Shown: positions 8,783 through 15,720 of the stretch, piece by piece
How the letters are laid out: each line of letters starts with the position of its first letter
Numbering within the stretch: position 1 is the first letter of the stretch
Origin: Leptospirillum sp037442005
GTDB taxonomy: Bacteria > Nitrospirota > Leptospirillia > Leptospirillales > Leptospirillaceae
Direction: 5' to 3'
Assembly: GCA_037442005.1 (NCBI GenBank)
Contig: JBBIRA010000030.1
Location: 1-23,319, forward strand
Length of the DNA stretch: 23,319 nt
Notes under the pieces: model-generated
Told to the model about the DNA's origin: nothing
Database searches by the model: none
What the model saw: the letters and a program-made list of their open reading frames with translations, nothing else
Position numbers and translations under genes: made by a program

Positions 8783-10032
8783 GGCCGTTCTCCTGTTTCG
8801 GGATAGTCTTCCCGGGTGACAACCACCACCCCGGAGTCTGAAACGTGAAATCGTTTTCTGTCTTCGGCCGGGTCTTCTCCGATCACCGTGTGAGGGGGGA
8901 TCCGGACCCCTTTTTCGATGATGGCCCGGTTGATTCTGGAGTAGCGGCCGATATCGACGTTGTCGAAGAGGATGGACTCGCTGACACGGGAATAGCTGTT
9001 GATCCGGACGTTGGGGGACAGGATCGTCCGGTCGATCTGTCCTCCGGAGATGATGCATCCTCCGGACACGATGGAGTCGGTGGCCACGCCGATTCGACGG
9101 GTTTCTTCGTCGGCGAAGACGAATTTGGCGGGCGGCACCTGCGGGCGATGGGTCCGGATTACCCAGTTCGGGTTGTAGAGGTTGAAGGCCGGAGAAACTG
9201 CCACCAGATCCATGTTGGTTTGCCAGTAGGCATCGATCTGACCGATATCCTTCCAGTAGCCTTGTTCATTTTCCGTCATTCCGGGAATCGTGTTCTGGCT
9301 GAAGTCGTAGACATGCACCATTCCCCTCCGGGTGAGCTCCGGAAGAATGTCTTTCCCGAAATCATGATTGCTGTTCTCATCCTTGGCATCGTTCATCAGA
9401 ACATCAATCAGGAGTTTGGTGTTAAAGACATAGTTTCCCATGCTGACCAGGGACAGATGCGGGTGTCCGGGCATGGGGGCGGGGTGTTCGGGTTTTTCGA
9501 TGAAAGAGGTGGCCATCCCGGAGGTGTCCATGCCGACGATTCCGAAGGACGATGCTTCTTCGATGGCCACCGGGATCGCGGAGATGGTGACCTGGGCGTT
9601 TCGTTCGATATGGGCTTCGATCATCTGGGTGATATTCATCTTGAAGATGTGGTCGCCGGAAAAGACACAGACAAAATCGGGTTTGTCGTCCAGAATGAGG
9701 TTCAGGTTCTGATAGACCGCATCTCCTGTTCCCTGGAACCAGTGGGGTCCCCGTCTCATCTGAGCGGGAACGGGGTCGACGTACTGATCGAGCAGGGGAG
9801 ACAGTCTCCATCCCCGGGAGAGGTGGGTATTCAGGGAATGGGATTTATACTGGGTCAGGACCTTGATCTTGTAAAGGCCTGAATTGACAAAATTCGACAG
9901 GACAAAATCAATGATCCGGTAAGCCCCGCCAAACGGAACGGCCGACTTGACCCGGTCCCGGGTCAGGGGGAAGAGCCGTTTCCCTTCTCCTCCGGCGAGG
10001 ATGATGGCGAGAGTACGGTAGTTGTTTTGCAT
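8779..10032 (-). CDS. glgC: glucose-1-phosphate adenylyltransferase (ADP-glucose pyrophosphorylase)
   Basis: 417 aa, close to the 431 aa of E. coli GlgC. It makes ADP-glucose and PPi from ATP and glucose-1-phosphate, the committed step of bacterial glycogen synthesis. The nucleotide-binding loop is LAGGEGKRLFPLT (12-24). FSGDHIFKMN carries the predicted catalytic Asp127. SFIEKP carries Lys180, equivalent to the glucose-1-P binding lysine of E. coli. YWKDIGQIDAYW is also conserved. From about residue 290 the sequence turns into the left-handed beta-helix of hexapeptide repeats (SGGQIDRTILSPNV and following). ATG at 10032 is preceded by AGGAGG with a short 4-nt spacing. It follows the small membrane gene after 40 nt and overlaps the next GH57 gene by 4 nt. 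Confidence 0.96.
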   Translation of the reverse strand: MQNNYRTLAIILAGGEGKRLFPLTRDRVKSAVPFGGAYRIIDFVLSNFVNSGLYKIKVLTQYKSHSLNTHLSRGWRLSPLLDQYVDPVPAQMRRGPHWFQGTGDAVYQNLNLILDDKPDFVCVFSGDHIFKMNITQMIEAHIERNAQVTISAIPVAIEEASSFGIVGMDTSGMATSFIEKPEHPAPMPGHPHLSLVSMGNYVFNTKLLIDVLMNDAKDENSNHDFGKDILPELTRRGMVHVYDFSQNTIPGMTENEQGYWKDIGQIDAYWQTNMDLVAVSPAFNLYNPNWVIRTHRPQVPPAKFVFADEETRRIGVATDSIVSGGCIISGGQIDRTILSPNVRINSYSRVSESILFDNVDIGRYSRINRAIIEKGVRIPPHTVIGEDPAEDRKRFHVSDSGVVVVTREDYPETGERP

Positions 10033-10072
10033 GATCCCTCCTGATGTGTGGTGGTCGTCCCTCCTGTTCTTG

Positions 10073-10276
10073 TCAGCTGCCGATCAGAAGAGTGTGGAGC
10101 CATTGGATCAGTCTGGGCCTCAAGGGGGACAGATAGAGACCTCCCCACAGGAGAAGCATGGCAGAGGACAGGAGATAGGCGAGCCATTTTTCCCGTCGCT
10201 CCCGTCTGAGAAGAAGGGTAACCGAATACAGTGTCCCGAAAGATCCTGTCATGACGAACAAAAGACCGTAGAACAC
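10073..10276 (-). CDS. small two-helix membrane protein of unknown function
   Basis: 67-aa reading frame that I do not recognise. It has two hydrophobic stretches, about residues 4-22 (LLFVMTGSFGTLYSVTLLL) and 31-49 (WLAYLLSSAMLLLWGGLYL). They are separated by the strongly basic linker RRERREK, so a hairpin with a cytoplasmic loop and both ends outside is expected. The GTG start at 10276 has GGAGGG 5 nt upstream, and a good promoter sits about 20 nt before it. These make it more credible than a random frame. It would be the first gene of the glgC operon, 40 nt before glgC. Function is unknown; it could be a leader gene or a membrane anchor. Confidence 0.55.
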   Translation of the reverse strand: MFYGLLFVMTGSFGTLYSVTLLLRRERREKWLAYLLSSAMLLLWGGLYLSPLRPRLIQWLHTLLIGS

Positions 10277-10295
10277 GCATGCCCTCCCTCTTTCA

Positions 10296-10323
10296 TCATA
10301 GCGGTCCCCAGTCGAAAAAACAA
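10296..10323 (-). promoter_or_regulatory. probable sigma-70 promoter of the glycogen operon
   Basis: On the minus strand, TTGTTT (10323-10318), a 16-nt spacer and TATGAT (10301-10296). Transcription would start near 10289, leaving a leader of only about a dozen bases before the GTG at 10276. The -35 lies within the U-tract of the terminator for the Rieske gene, so the end of one unit and the start of the next are fused. Confidence 0.5.
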
Positions 10324-10344
10324 AACCGGACGTTTGCGTCCGGT
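10315..10344 (-). terminator. intrinsic terminator after the Rieske gene
   Basis: On the minus strand, ACCGGACG, loop CAAA, CGTCCGGT forms a perfect 8-bp stem followed by TTTTGTTTTT. It lies 35 nt after the stop of the Rieske ferredoxin gene and matches a classical rho-independent terminator. Confidence 0.9.
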
Positions 10345-10379
10345 CAGGAAGGGATGTTCATCCGGGAGACCTGTTCCGG

Positions 10380-10688
10380 TCAGTCGATCTCGATGGCCAC
10401 TTTCCCGGACGGGTCCAGTGTGACAGGAAAACAGGCGATGGAGGCCCCTGGCCGTCCCACTCCCTCTCCGGTTCTCATATCGAAACTCCAGGAGTGAAGG
10501 GGGCAGGTGATGGTGGCTCCCGATACGGGACCGTCCGCCAAGGGGCCGCCGCGGTGGGGACAGCGGTTGTCGACGGCATAAAGGGAGCCTTCGAACTGGT
10601 AAAGGGCAATGGGGCGTCCGTTGACGGTCAGGGAAACGCCCAGTCCGTTGTCGAGATCTTCGGGTTTGTCGACTAAATGTTTGGCCAC
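10380..10688 (-). CDS. Rieske-type [2Fe-2S] ferredoxin (NirD-like)
   Basis: 102-aa single-domain Rieske protein. Cluster ligands are Cys43 and His45 in NRCPHRGGPL and Cys62 and His65 in CPLHSWSFD. This is the CxH...CxxH pattern of the NirD small subunit and of dioxygenase ferredoxins, which carry electrons in the cytoplasm. It has no N-terminal membrane anchor, unlike bc1-type Rieske proteins. The GTG start at 10688 has AGGAG 8 nt upstream. The frame is open far beyond this point, but the extra part is arginine- and proline-rich and has no family resemblance. It stands alone between its own terminator and a 560-bp upstream region, with no nirB or oxygenase beside it, so its partner is unknown. 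Confidence 0.88.
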   Translation of the reverse strand: MAKHLVDKPEDLDNGLGVSLTVNGRPIALYQFEGSLYAVDNRCPHRGGPLADGPVSGATITCPLHSWSFDMRTGEGVGRPGASIACFPVTLDPSGKVAIEID

Positions 10689-10733
10689 GGGAAAAACTCC
10701 TTGTTCTGTTAAAGATTCATGTATGGGTTGAAA

Positions 10734-10768
10734 CGCCCGTTTGCGGTCGGGCGGACTCCGGTTCGGAG
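10734..10768. repeat. two adjacent small hairpins in the Rieske gene leader
   Basis: CGCCCG (10734-10739) pairs with CGGGCG (10748-10753) across 8 nt. Directly beside it CTCCG (10756-10760) pairs with CGGAG (10764-10768) across GTT. They lie 46-80 nt upstream of the GTG start, so they would be in the 5' leader of the leftward transcript or at its promoter. No known riboswitch pattern is recognised. Confidence 0.45.
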
Positions 10769-10899
10769 ATTGTCGGGGTTTAAAGGGTGTCGGAAGATTG
10801 TCGTTGACAGGTCTTCCTTGAGTTTTTTCGCACGGCCTCTTGAGGACGGGTTGATGTGCCGAAAAGTCTTCAGGAGGGAGTCCTTGCCATAAAGACCGG

Positions 10900-10945
10900 T
10901 TTTCGCCGGTTCTCTTCGCCGGGATCTCTTCGCCGGGATCCCGGC
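10900..10945. repeat. tandem 14-bp repeat ending in a 14-bp palindrome
   Basis: TCTTCGCCGGGATC occurs twice head to tail (10913-10926 and 10927-10940), preceded by a degraded 13-nt copy, TTTTCGCCGGTTC (10900-10912). The last copy runs into a perfect palindrome, GCCGGGATCCCGGC (10932-10945). The cluster lies between the divergent Rieske and efflux units, about 110 bp before the rightward promoter. It could be an operator array or a simple-repeat expansion. Confidence 0.7.
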
Positions 10946-11056
10946 TCCGAACCCTCCCTCCAGCATAGAGCATCGGAGTGTTTCCGGACAAGACCGTCCG
11001 GATGGTCGATGGGGGAGGTGTCAAAAATATGTCACCTTGTTGTCGGGGATGTCTTC

Positions 11057-11086
11057 TTGATTCTGCCGCTATTGCCGTATTATAGT
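11057..11086 (+). promoter_or_regulatory. possible sigma-70 promoter for the efflux operon
   Basis: TTGATT (11057-11062), an 18-nt spacer and TATAGT (11081-11086) within the run TATTATAGT. The start site would fall near 11093, about 155 nt before the first adaptor gene. I saw no convincing -24/-12 (sigma-54) element in this stretch. Confidence 0.45.
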
Positions 11087-11091
11087 GGCCG

Positions 11092-11232
11092 ATGAAACGC
11101 AAAAAAAAATGGTTGATATTTGTCATGGAGGGGCATTTTTTTTTGCCGATTTTTGCCGGTCCTGTTTTGTCTTGTTGCCGGGGCGGAATGAAGGATATTG
11201 TGGATCATGCGAACGGGAAATGGCTGGATTGA
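11092..11232 (+). CDS. possible 46-aa secreted or lipoprotein-like peptide
   Basis: ATG at 11092 opens a 46-codon frame: MKRKKKWLIFVMEGHFF, then LPIFAGPVLSCCRGG and a short polar tail ending WLD. The basic start (KRKKK), hydrophobic core and VLSC stretch look like a signal or lipoprotein leader, although the lipobox is not perfect. The stop is 15 nt before the adaptor start. There is no Shine-Dalgarno; instead the ATG lies within a base or two of the start predicted from the promoter, so translation would have to be leaderless. It may equally be untranslated leader whose A- and T-runs happen to encode Lys and Phe. Confidence 0.3.
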   Translation: MKRKKKWLIFVMEGHFFLPIFAGPVLSCCRGGMKDIVDHANGKWLD

Positions 11233-11247
11233 CTGAGGAGCGGCTGA

Positions 11248-12357
11248 ATGTTTTCAAGCGATAAAGGATGGCAAAAATCCGTCATATTGTGGCGGAACCC
11301 CAAGGTTGTGGCTTTTGTTCTCCTCGCAGTGATCCTGGTTCTCTACGGAATGAAAAAACAATGGTTTGTCTCCCCTCCTCCTCCCCCTCCTGCGGCCCCG
11401 TCGATGGGCTATGATCCCGACAAATACCGGACCGGACATGTGACCCCTCGCGATTTTGTCCTCTGGACAACGATTCCCGGAATTGCGCATGCCTTTCGCG
11501 AAGAAGTGGTGTATGCCCATGTGCCGGGCTACCTCGAAAAGCTTCCTGTCGACAAGGGAGACATCCTGAAAAAAGGAGACCTGATCGCCAAGATCTTTGA
11601 TCCCGAACGGGATGCGGCCAGGAAAAGGGAAGAGGCGCTGGAGAAGATTGCCAGGCTGACCTATGACCGGGAATATGCGGTCTGGAAAAAAGATCCCCGG
11701 GTGATTTCCCTGGAGACCCTTCAGAAGTCGGAAGCGGCCTGGAAGGAGGCGCGCGCCCGGGCAAAATATGAAAAAGTGATGACGGACTACGAAGTCATCC
11801 GGGCCCCGTTCGACGGAATGGTCACCCGGCGTTTTGTCGATCCGGGGAATCTGATCCCGGAAGCCAGGCTTTCGACGGGGGGATCTCTCCCCATTATCCG
11901 TCTGGCCCATGTGAAGGTGATCCGCGTCTATGTCGGGGTTCCCTCCCGTCATGTCCGGTTCGTCCGTCGGGGAGAGCCGGCGGAGATCACGGCGCAGGGG
12001 CTTCCGGGGAAAGTCTTTAAAAGCCGGATTACCCGTTATGCCTTCTATCTGAACCGGTCGACCCGAACCATGAAAACGGAGATCGATATGGAGAACCCTG
12101 ACCTCCTGATCCATCCGGGGATGTTTGTGAATGCCCGGATCCGTCTCGGGGTTTTTCACCATGTCCTGTCGGTCGCCAACAAGGCGGTGATCGAAGAGCG
12201 CCATGGAAACTTTGTGTTCCGGCTGAAAGGCAACAAACGGGAGAAAGTGCCGGTCATTACGGGGATCACGAATGGCGGATATACGGAAATCCTGCAGGGG
12301 TTAAAGCCGGACGATACGGTTCTGGTCGATATTCAGCCTCCGGGACCACCGACGTGA
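11248..12357 (+). CDS. RND efflux periplasmic adaptor (HlyD/AcrA family), adaptor 1
   Basis: 369-aa membrane-fusion protein that would bridge an inner-membrane RND pump and an outer-membrane channel. A membrane anchor lies at about residues 19-34, followed by a proline run (43-48). The split biotinyl-lipoyl domain is seen as YAHVPGYLEKLPVDKGD (89-105) and YEVIRAPFDGMVTRRFVDPG (181-200), with a short helical hairpin between them (about 118-178). The beta-barrel and membrane-proximal domains follow (IHPGMFVNARI near 290-300). It ends in prolines (PPGPPT). ATG at 11248 has GAGGAG 8 nt upstream. The RND permease follows after 111 nt. Its layout and core motifs closely parallel adaptor 2 (18418-19623), pointing to an old duplication. 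Substrate is unknown. Confidence 0.9.
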   Translation: MFSSDKGWQKSVILWRNPKVVAFVLLAVILVLYGMKKQWFVSPPPPPPAAPSMGYDPDKYRTGHVTPRDFVLWTTIPGIAHAFREEVVYAHVPGYLEKLPVDKGDILKKGDLIAKIFDPERDAARKREEALEKIARLTYDREYAVWKKDPRVISLETLQKSEAAWKEARARAKYEKVMTDYEVIRAPFDGMVTRRFVDPGNLIPEARLSTGGSLPIIRLAHVKVIRVYVGVPSRHVRFVRRGEPAEITAQGLPGKVFKSRITRYAFYLNRSTRTMKTEIDMENPDLLIHPGMFVNARIRLGVFHHVLSVANKAVIEERHGNFVFRLKGNKREKVPVITGITNGGYTEILQGLKPDDTVLVDIQPPGPPT

Positions 12358-12468
12358 AGACGTTTCGAACCATGTTAAACGGACTGAATCAGATCTCCAC
12401 GACAGGAGACTGGCCAACAGGCATGATATCGGAGTCGATATCGGGAGTGACCTGGGGAAGGAGTGCGC

Positions 12469-15400
12469 GTGTTTCTGGTTAAGGGTTCCCTCAAAAGCCC
12501 GTATACGATTGTGGCGGTGGCGCTGGCGTTTGTGCTTCTGGGGTTTCAAAGCATTTCCAGCATGAATGTCTCCATTTTCCCGAAGATTCCGACGCCGCAG
12601 GTCGAGGTGCTGACGCTTCTTCCGGGACTTGAGGTCCATAATGTGGAAATGGACCTGACCGAGCAGCTTGAACGGTTTATCCTCCAGGCCCCCTACATCC
12701 GGTCGATCAAGAGCGAGAGCATGATCGGGATCAGTCTGATCAACGTCCGGTTCAACTCGACCTACTCGACCAATGCCGCCGTTTCCATGGTGGTCTCCAT
12801 GGTCTATTCGGCTCTCAAGTATCTTCCGCCGGGAACCTGGCCGCCGGTGATCATTCCCTTCGGCGTGGCAGCGATCCCGATCGGCGACATTGTTCTGTCG
12901 AGTGACAAGCTGAACCAGTCCCAGATTTTCGATATCGGGTATTACAACATCCGCTCCCAGATGGGTGTGATTAAGGGGGCGGCGGCCCCTCCGGTGTTCG
13001 GGGGGCTGTCCCGGCAGATCCAGGTGTATCCGGAAAAGCAGGCCCTTCTGTCACGGGGCCTTTCGATCTGGGATGTCGTCAAAACCTTGAACTCCCAGAA
13101 TGTGATCTGGCCGGCGGGGTTTGCCAAGATCGGGGATGCGAGCTACGACGTGGCGGTGAACGCCCTTCTCGGACCGATGAAGGACATCAACAACCTTCCT
13201 GTCAGTGTCAAGGACGGGAAGCCGGTTTTTATCAAAGATATCGGTGTGGCCAAGGATTCGTACCGGATCCAGACCAACCCGGTCAGGATTGATGGAAGGA
13301 AATCCGTTTATATTCCTCTTCTCAAGCAGGAAGGGGCGAATACCGTCAAGGTGGTCAATGGCACAAAGGCGGCGCTCAAGACGTTTTATGGTCTTCCCAA
13401 GAGCCTGCAATTGTCGCTGATCTTCGATCAGTCGGTCTATATCCGGGAGTCGCTGTCGAGCCTTGAACGGGAAGGGGCGGTCGGGATTATCCTGACGGCG
13501 TTCATGATCCTGGTGTTTCTGGGAAACTTCCGGGCAACCCTGATTATTGCCACCTCCATTCCCTTGTCTCTTCTGGCGGGGTTGATTTTGCTAAACGCGA
13601 CCGGCCAGACGATCAACATCATGACGCTGGGAGGACTGGCGCTGGCGATCGGCCGGCTGGTCGACGATTCGATCGTGGTGCTTGAGAACACCAACCGCCA
13701 TCTCGAAATGGGAAAGGCGCCCTATGATGCGGCGTTGGCCGGTGCCAGCGAAGTGGCCATGCCGGTTCTGGCCTCGACGATCGCCACGATGATTGTTTTT
13801 TCGCCGGTGCTCTTCCTTCAGGGAAAAGGGCGTTTTCTCTTTACCCCCCTGGCGGCGGCGGTGGTGTTTTCCATGATCGCCTCGTATCTGGTTTCCATGA
13901 CCCTTGTGCCGGTGTTGTCGGCCTGGTTTCTGAGGTCCGAGGCGGAGTCCGGTCCGAAAGATTCGGCCTTTGACCGGGCCTTTGCCCGCTTTAACGTCTA
14001 CTTTGACCGGTTTAAAAACGGATATCGCCATTTTCTGATGGAAGCCCTGTCGAAGAAAGGACTTTTCTCGCTATTGGTCGCTCTGGCGTTTGTGAGCTCC
14101 CTCTTTCTGGTGAGTCAGATCAAATCAGGATACTTCCCCTCAGACGACACGGGGGCATTTGTGATCCAGATGCGGTTGCCGGTCGGGGCCCGGATTGAAA
14201 TGACCGATGCCTATTCTGCCCGGATCGATGCGGCGATCCGGCGGATCATCCCGAAAAAAGACATCGTTCACATTGTGGTCAATGAAGGAGTTCGTTCAGG
14301 GTGGGACGCCATGTATACGAACAATCTCTGGAGTTATATGGCGACGATTCTTGTTCAGTTGAATCCGTCTGATGAGCGTCGCCATTCCATGTGGTACTGG
14401 GAGAGGAAGATCCGTCCCTATCTTGCCGAACAGTTCCCGAGTGTCGGCTTCTATTTCGAATCGTCTTCGATTATCACCCAGATCCTGGCCGGATCGGGAG
14501 AGGCCCCGATCGATATCCAGATTCTGGGGCCGTCCTATTCGAAGCTTGGTCAATTGTCGAAGAAACTCCGGGATCATATTCGTAATATCCCGGGAACATT
14601 CAATGTCCGGGTGAAGCAGAATCTTCACTATCCTGTCTATCAGGTCAATGTCGACCGTAACAAGGCGGCTTTTTTGGGGATCAGCGAGCTGGACGTGGAA
14701 AAAAACGTCATCACCTCTCTGGCGACGAACAATGCGATCGCCGAGGATTTCTGGGTCGACCAGAACACAGGAAATCCCTACTTCCTGACCGGACAATATC
14801 CCGAAGACAAGATCAATACGCTCGATGATGTCAAGGATATCTTTATCCGCCGGCTGGAACCGATTCCCTTTGATTCGGGTGGCCGAAGCCAGCTGAATTT
14901 TCATCGTCCCCAGGGATGGGCTTCGCCCCGGGAGGAAGGAGTCCGTCCGCCGATCTACCTGCAGGATGTGGCCGATTTCAAGCGGGCGGTCAACCCGACG
15001 GCGATCTTCCATTACGACGTGGAACGGGTTGTGGATGTGCTGGTGAATTTCAAGCATGGGCATATTTACTCTTTAGGTGGTGTCGGCGGGAAAGTGGAAG
15101 ACTACATGAAGACGGTGAAGTTTCCCGAGGGATATACCTGGCGGGAAACCGGCATGCTGGCGAGCATGCACCGGTCATTCGGTTCGATGGGGCTTGCCGT
15201 TCTTCTCGCCATGGCGCTGGTGTATCTGGCGCTGGTGGCCCAGTTCCAGTCGTTTCTCGATCCGTTCATTATCATGATTTCCGTTCCGTTCGGTCTCATG
15301 GGGGTGCTGTTCATGCTGTACGCCACCCATTCGGGGATCAACATCGAGTCGCTGATCGGGATCATCATGGATATCGGAATCGGCGTGTCGAATTCGGTGC

Positions 15401-15714
15401 TTCTGGTGGAGTTCGCCATCCGTCTGCGGGAGCAGGGGGCGCCCCTCGTGCGTTCGGTGGTCGAGGCGGGAAGTGTCCGGTTAAGGCCGATTCTGATGAC
15501 CGCGGTGGGAACGGTTCTGGCGATGATCCCCACGGCGGTGGGGATGGGCGTGGGTTCCGGTCCGGAAGAGCCGTTGGCCCGGGCGGTGATCGGGGGACTT
15601 CTGGTCATGACGATCCTGACCCTCTTCCAGGTTCCTGTTCTTTATGTTCTGTTTCACCAGCTGGAGGATCGCTGGAATGAACGCAAGAGAAGAAAGAGGG
15701 CCCGGACCGCCTGA
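12469..15714 (+). CDS. RND efflux permease (HAE1/AcrB-like)
   Basis: 1081-aa inner-membrane proton-driven pump with the RND pattern: TM1 at about 12-27, a large periplasmic loop, TM2-6, a second large loop and TM8-12. The TM4 motif ALAIGRLVDDSIVVLEN carries Asp399 and Asp400, equivalent to AcrB Asp407/Asp408. In TM10, where AcrB has Lys940 (AKNAILIVEFA), this protein reads GVSNSVLLVEFA with Ser974, so the lysine is absent. GTG at 12469 is chosen because AAGGAG is 5 nt upstream; the in-frame GTG at 12463 overlaps that site. It forms a two-gene unit with adaptor 1 and ends 6 bp from the stop of the converging ygfZ-like gene. Likely substrates are toxic organics or lipids rather than metals; CzcA-type TM4 features are not seen. 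This is inference. Confidence 0.92.
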   Translation: MFLVKGSLKSPYTIVAVALAFVLLGFQSISSMNVSIFPKIPTPQVEVLTLLPGLEVHNVEMDLTEQLERFILQAPYIRSIKSESMIGISLINVRFNSTYSTNAAVSMVVSMVYSALKYLPPGTWPPVIIPFGVAAIPIGDIVLSSDKLNQSQIFDIGYYNIRSQMGVIKGAAAPPVFGGLSRQIQVYPEKQALLSRGLSIWDVVKTLNSQNVIWPAGFAKIGDASYDVAVNALLGPMKDINNLPVSVKDGKPVFIKDIGVAKDSYRIQTNPVRIDGRKSVYIPLLKQEGANTVKVVNGTKAALKTFYGLPKSLQLSLIFDQSVYIRESLSSLEREGAVGIILTAFMILVFLGNFRATLIIATSIPLSLLAGLILLNATGQTINIMTLGGLALAIGRLVDDSIVVLENTNRHLEMGKAPYDAALAGASEVAMPVLASTIATMIVFSPVLFLQGKGRFLFTPLAAAVVFSMIASYLVSMTLVPVLSAWFLRSEAESGPKDSAFDRAFARFNVYFDRFKNGYRHFLMEALSKKGLFSLLVALAFVSSLFLVSQIKSGYFPSDDTGAFVIQMRLPVGARIEMTDAYSARIDAAIRRIIPKKDIVHIVVNEGVRSGWDAMYTNNLWSYMATILVQLNPSDERRHSMWYWERKIRPYLAEQFPSVGFYFESSSIITQILAGSGEAPIDIQILGPSYSKLGQLSKKLRDHIRNIPGTFNVRVKQNLHYPVYQVNVDRNKAAFLGISELDVEKNVITSLATNNAIAEDFWVDQNTGNPYFLTGQYPEDKINTLDDVKDIFIRRLEPIPFDSGGRSQLNFHRPQGWASPREEGVRPPIYLQDVADFKRAVNPTAIFHYDVERVVDVLVNFKHGHIYSLGGVGGKVEDYMKTVKFPEGYTWRETGMLASMHRSFGSMGLAVLLAMALVYLALVAQFQSFLDPFIIMISVPFGLMGVLFMLYATHSGINIESLIGIIMDIGIGVSNSVLLVEFAIRLREQGAPLVRSVVEAGSVRLRPILMTAVGTVLAMIPTAVGMGVGSGPEEPLARAVIGGLLVMTILTLFQVPVLYVLFHQLEDRWNERKRRKRARTA

Positions 15715-15720
15715 TAGGGT

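Noticed and set aside
8783..9058. Upstream extension of the COG1449-type GH57 gene to about 803 aa
   Set aside because: The extra residues are Arg/Pro-rich, overlap glgC in another frame and have no family match; GTG at 8782 has a ribosome-binding site and a stop-start overlap.
10804..10832. TTGACA at 10804 as a rightward promoter
   Set aside because: The expected -10 position reads TTCGCA, which is not a -10 box.
10689..11126. Upstream extension of the Rieske protein to 248 aa
   Set aside because: The added part has no domain resemblance and covers repeats and hairpins; the GTG at 10688 has AGGAG 8 nt away.
14296..15063. Long minus-strand frame inside the RND permease gene
   Set aside because: A shadow of the permease; its translation has no recognisable motif.
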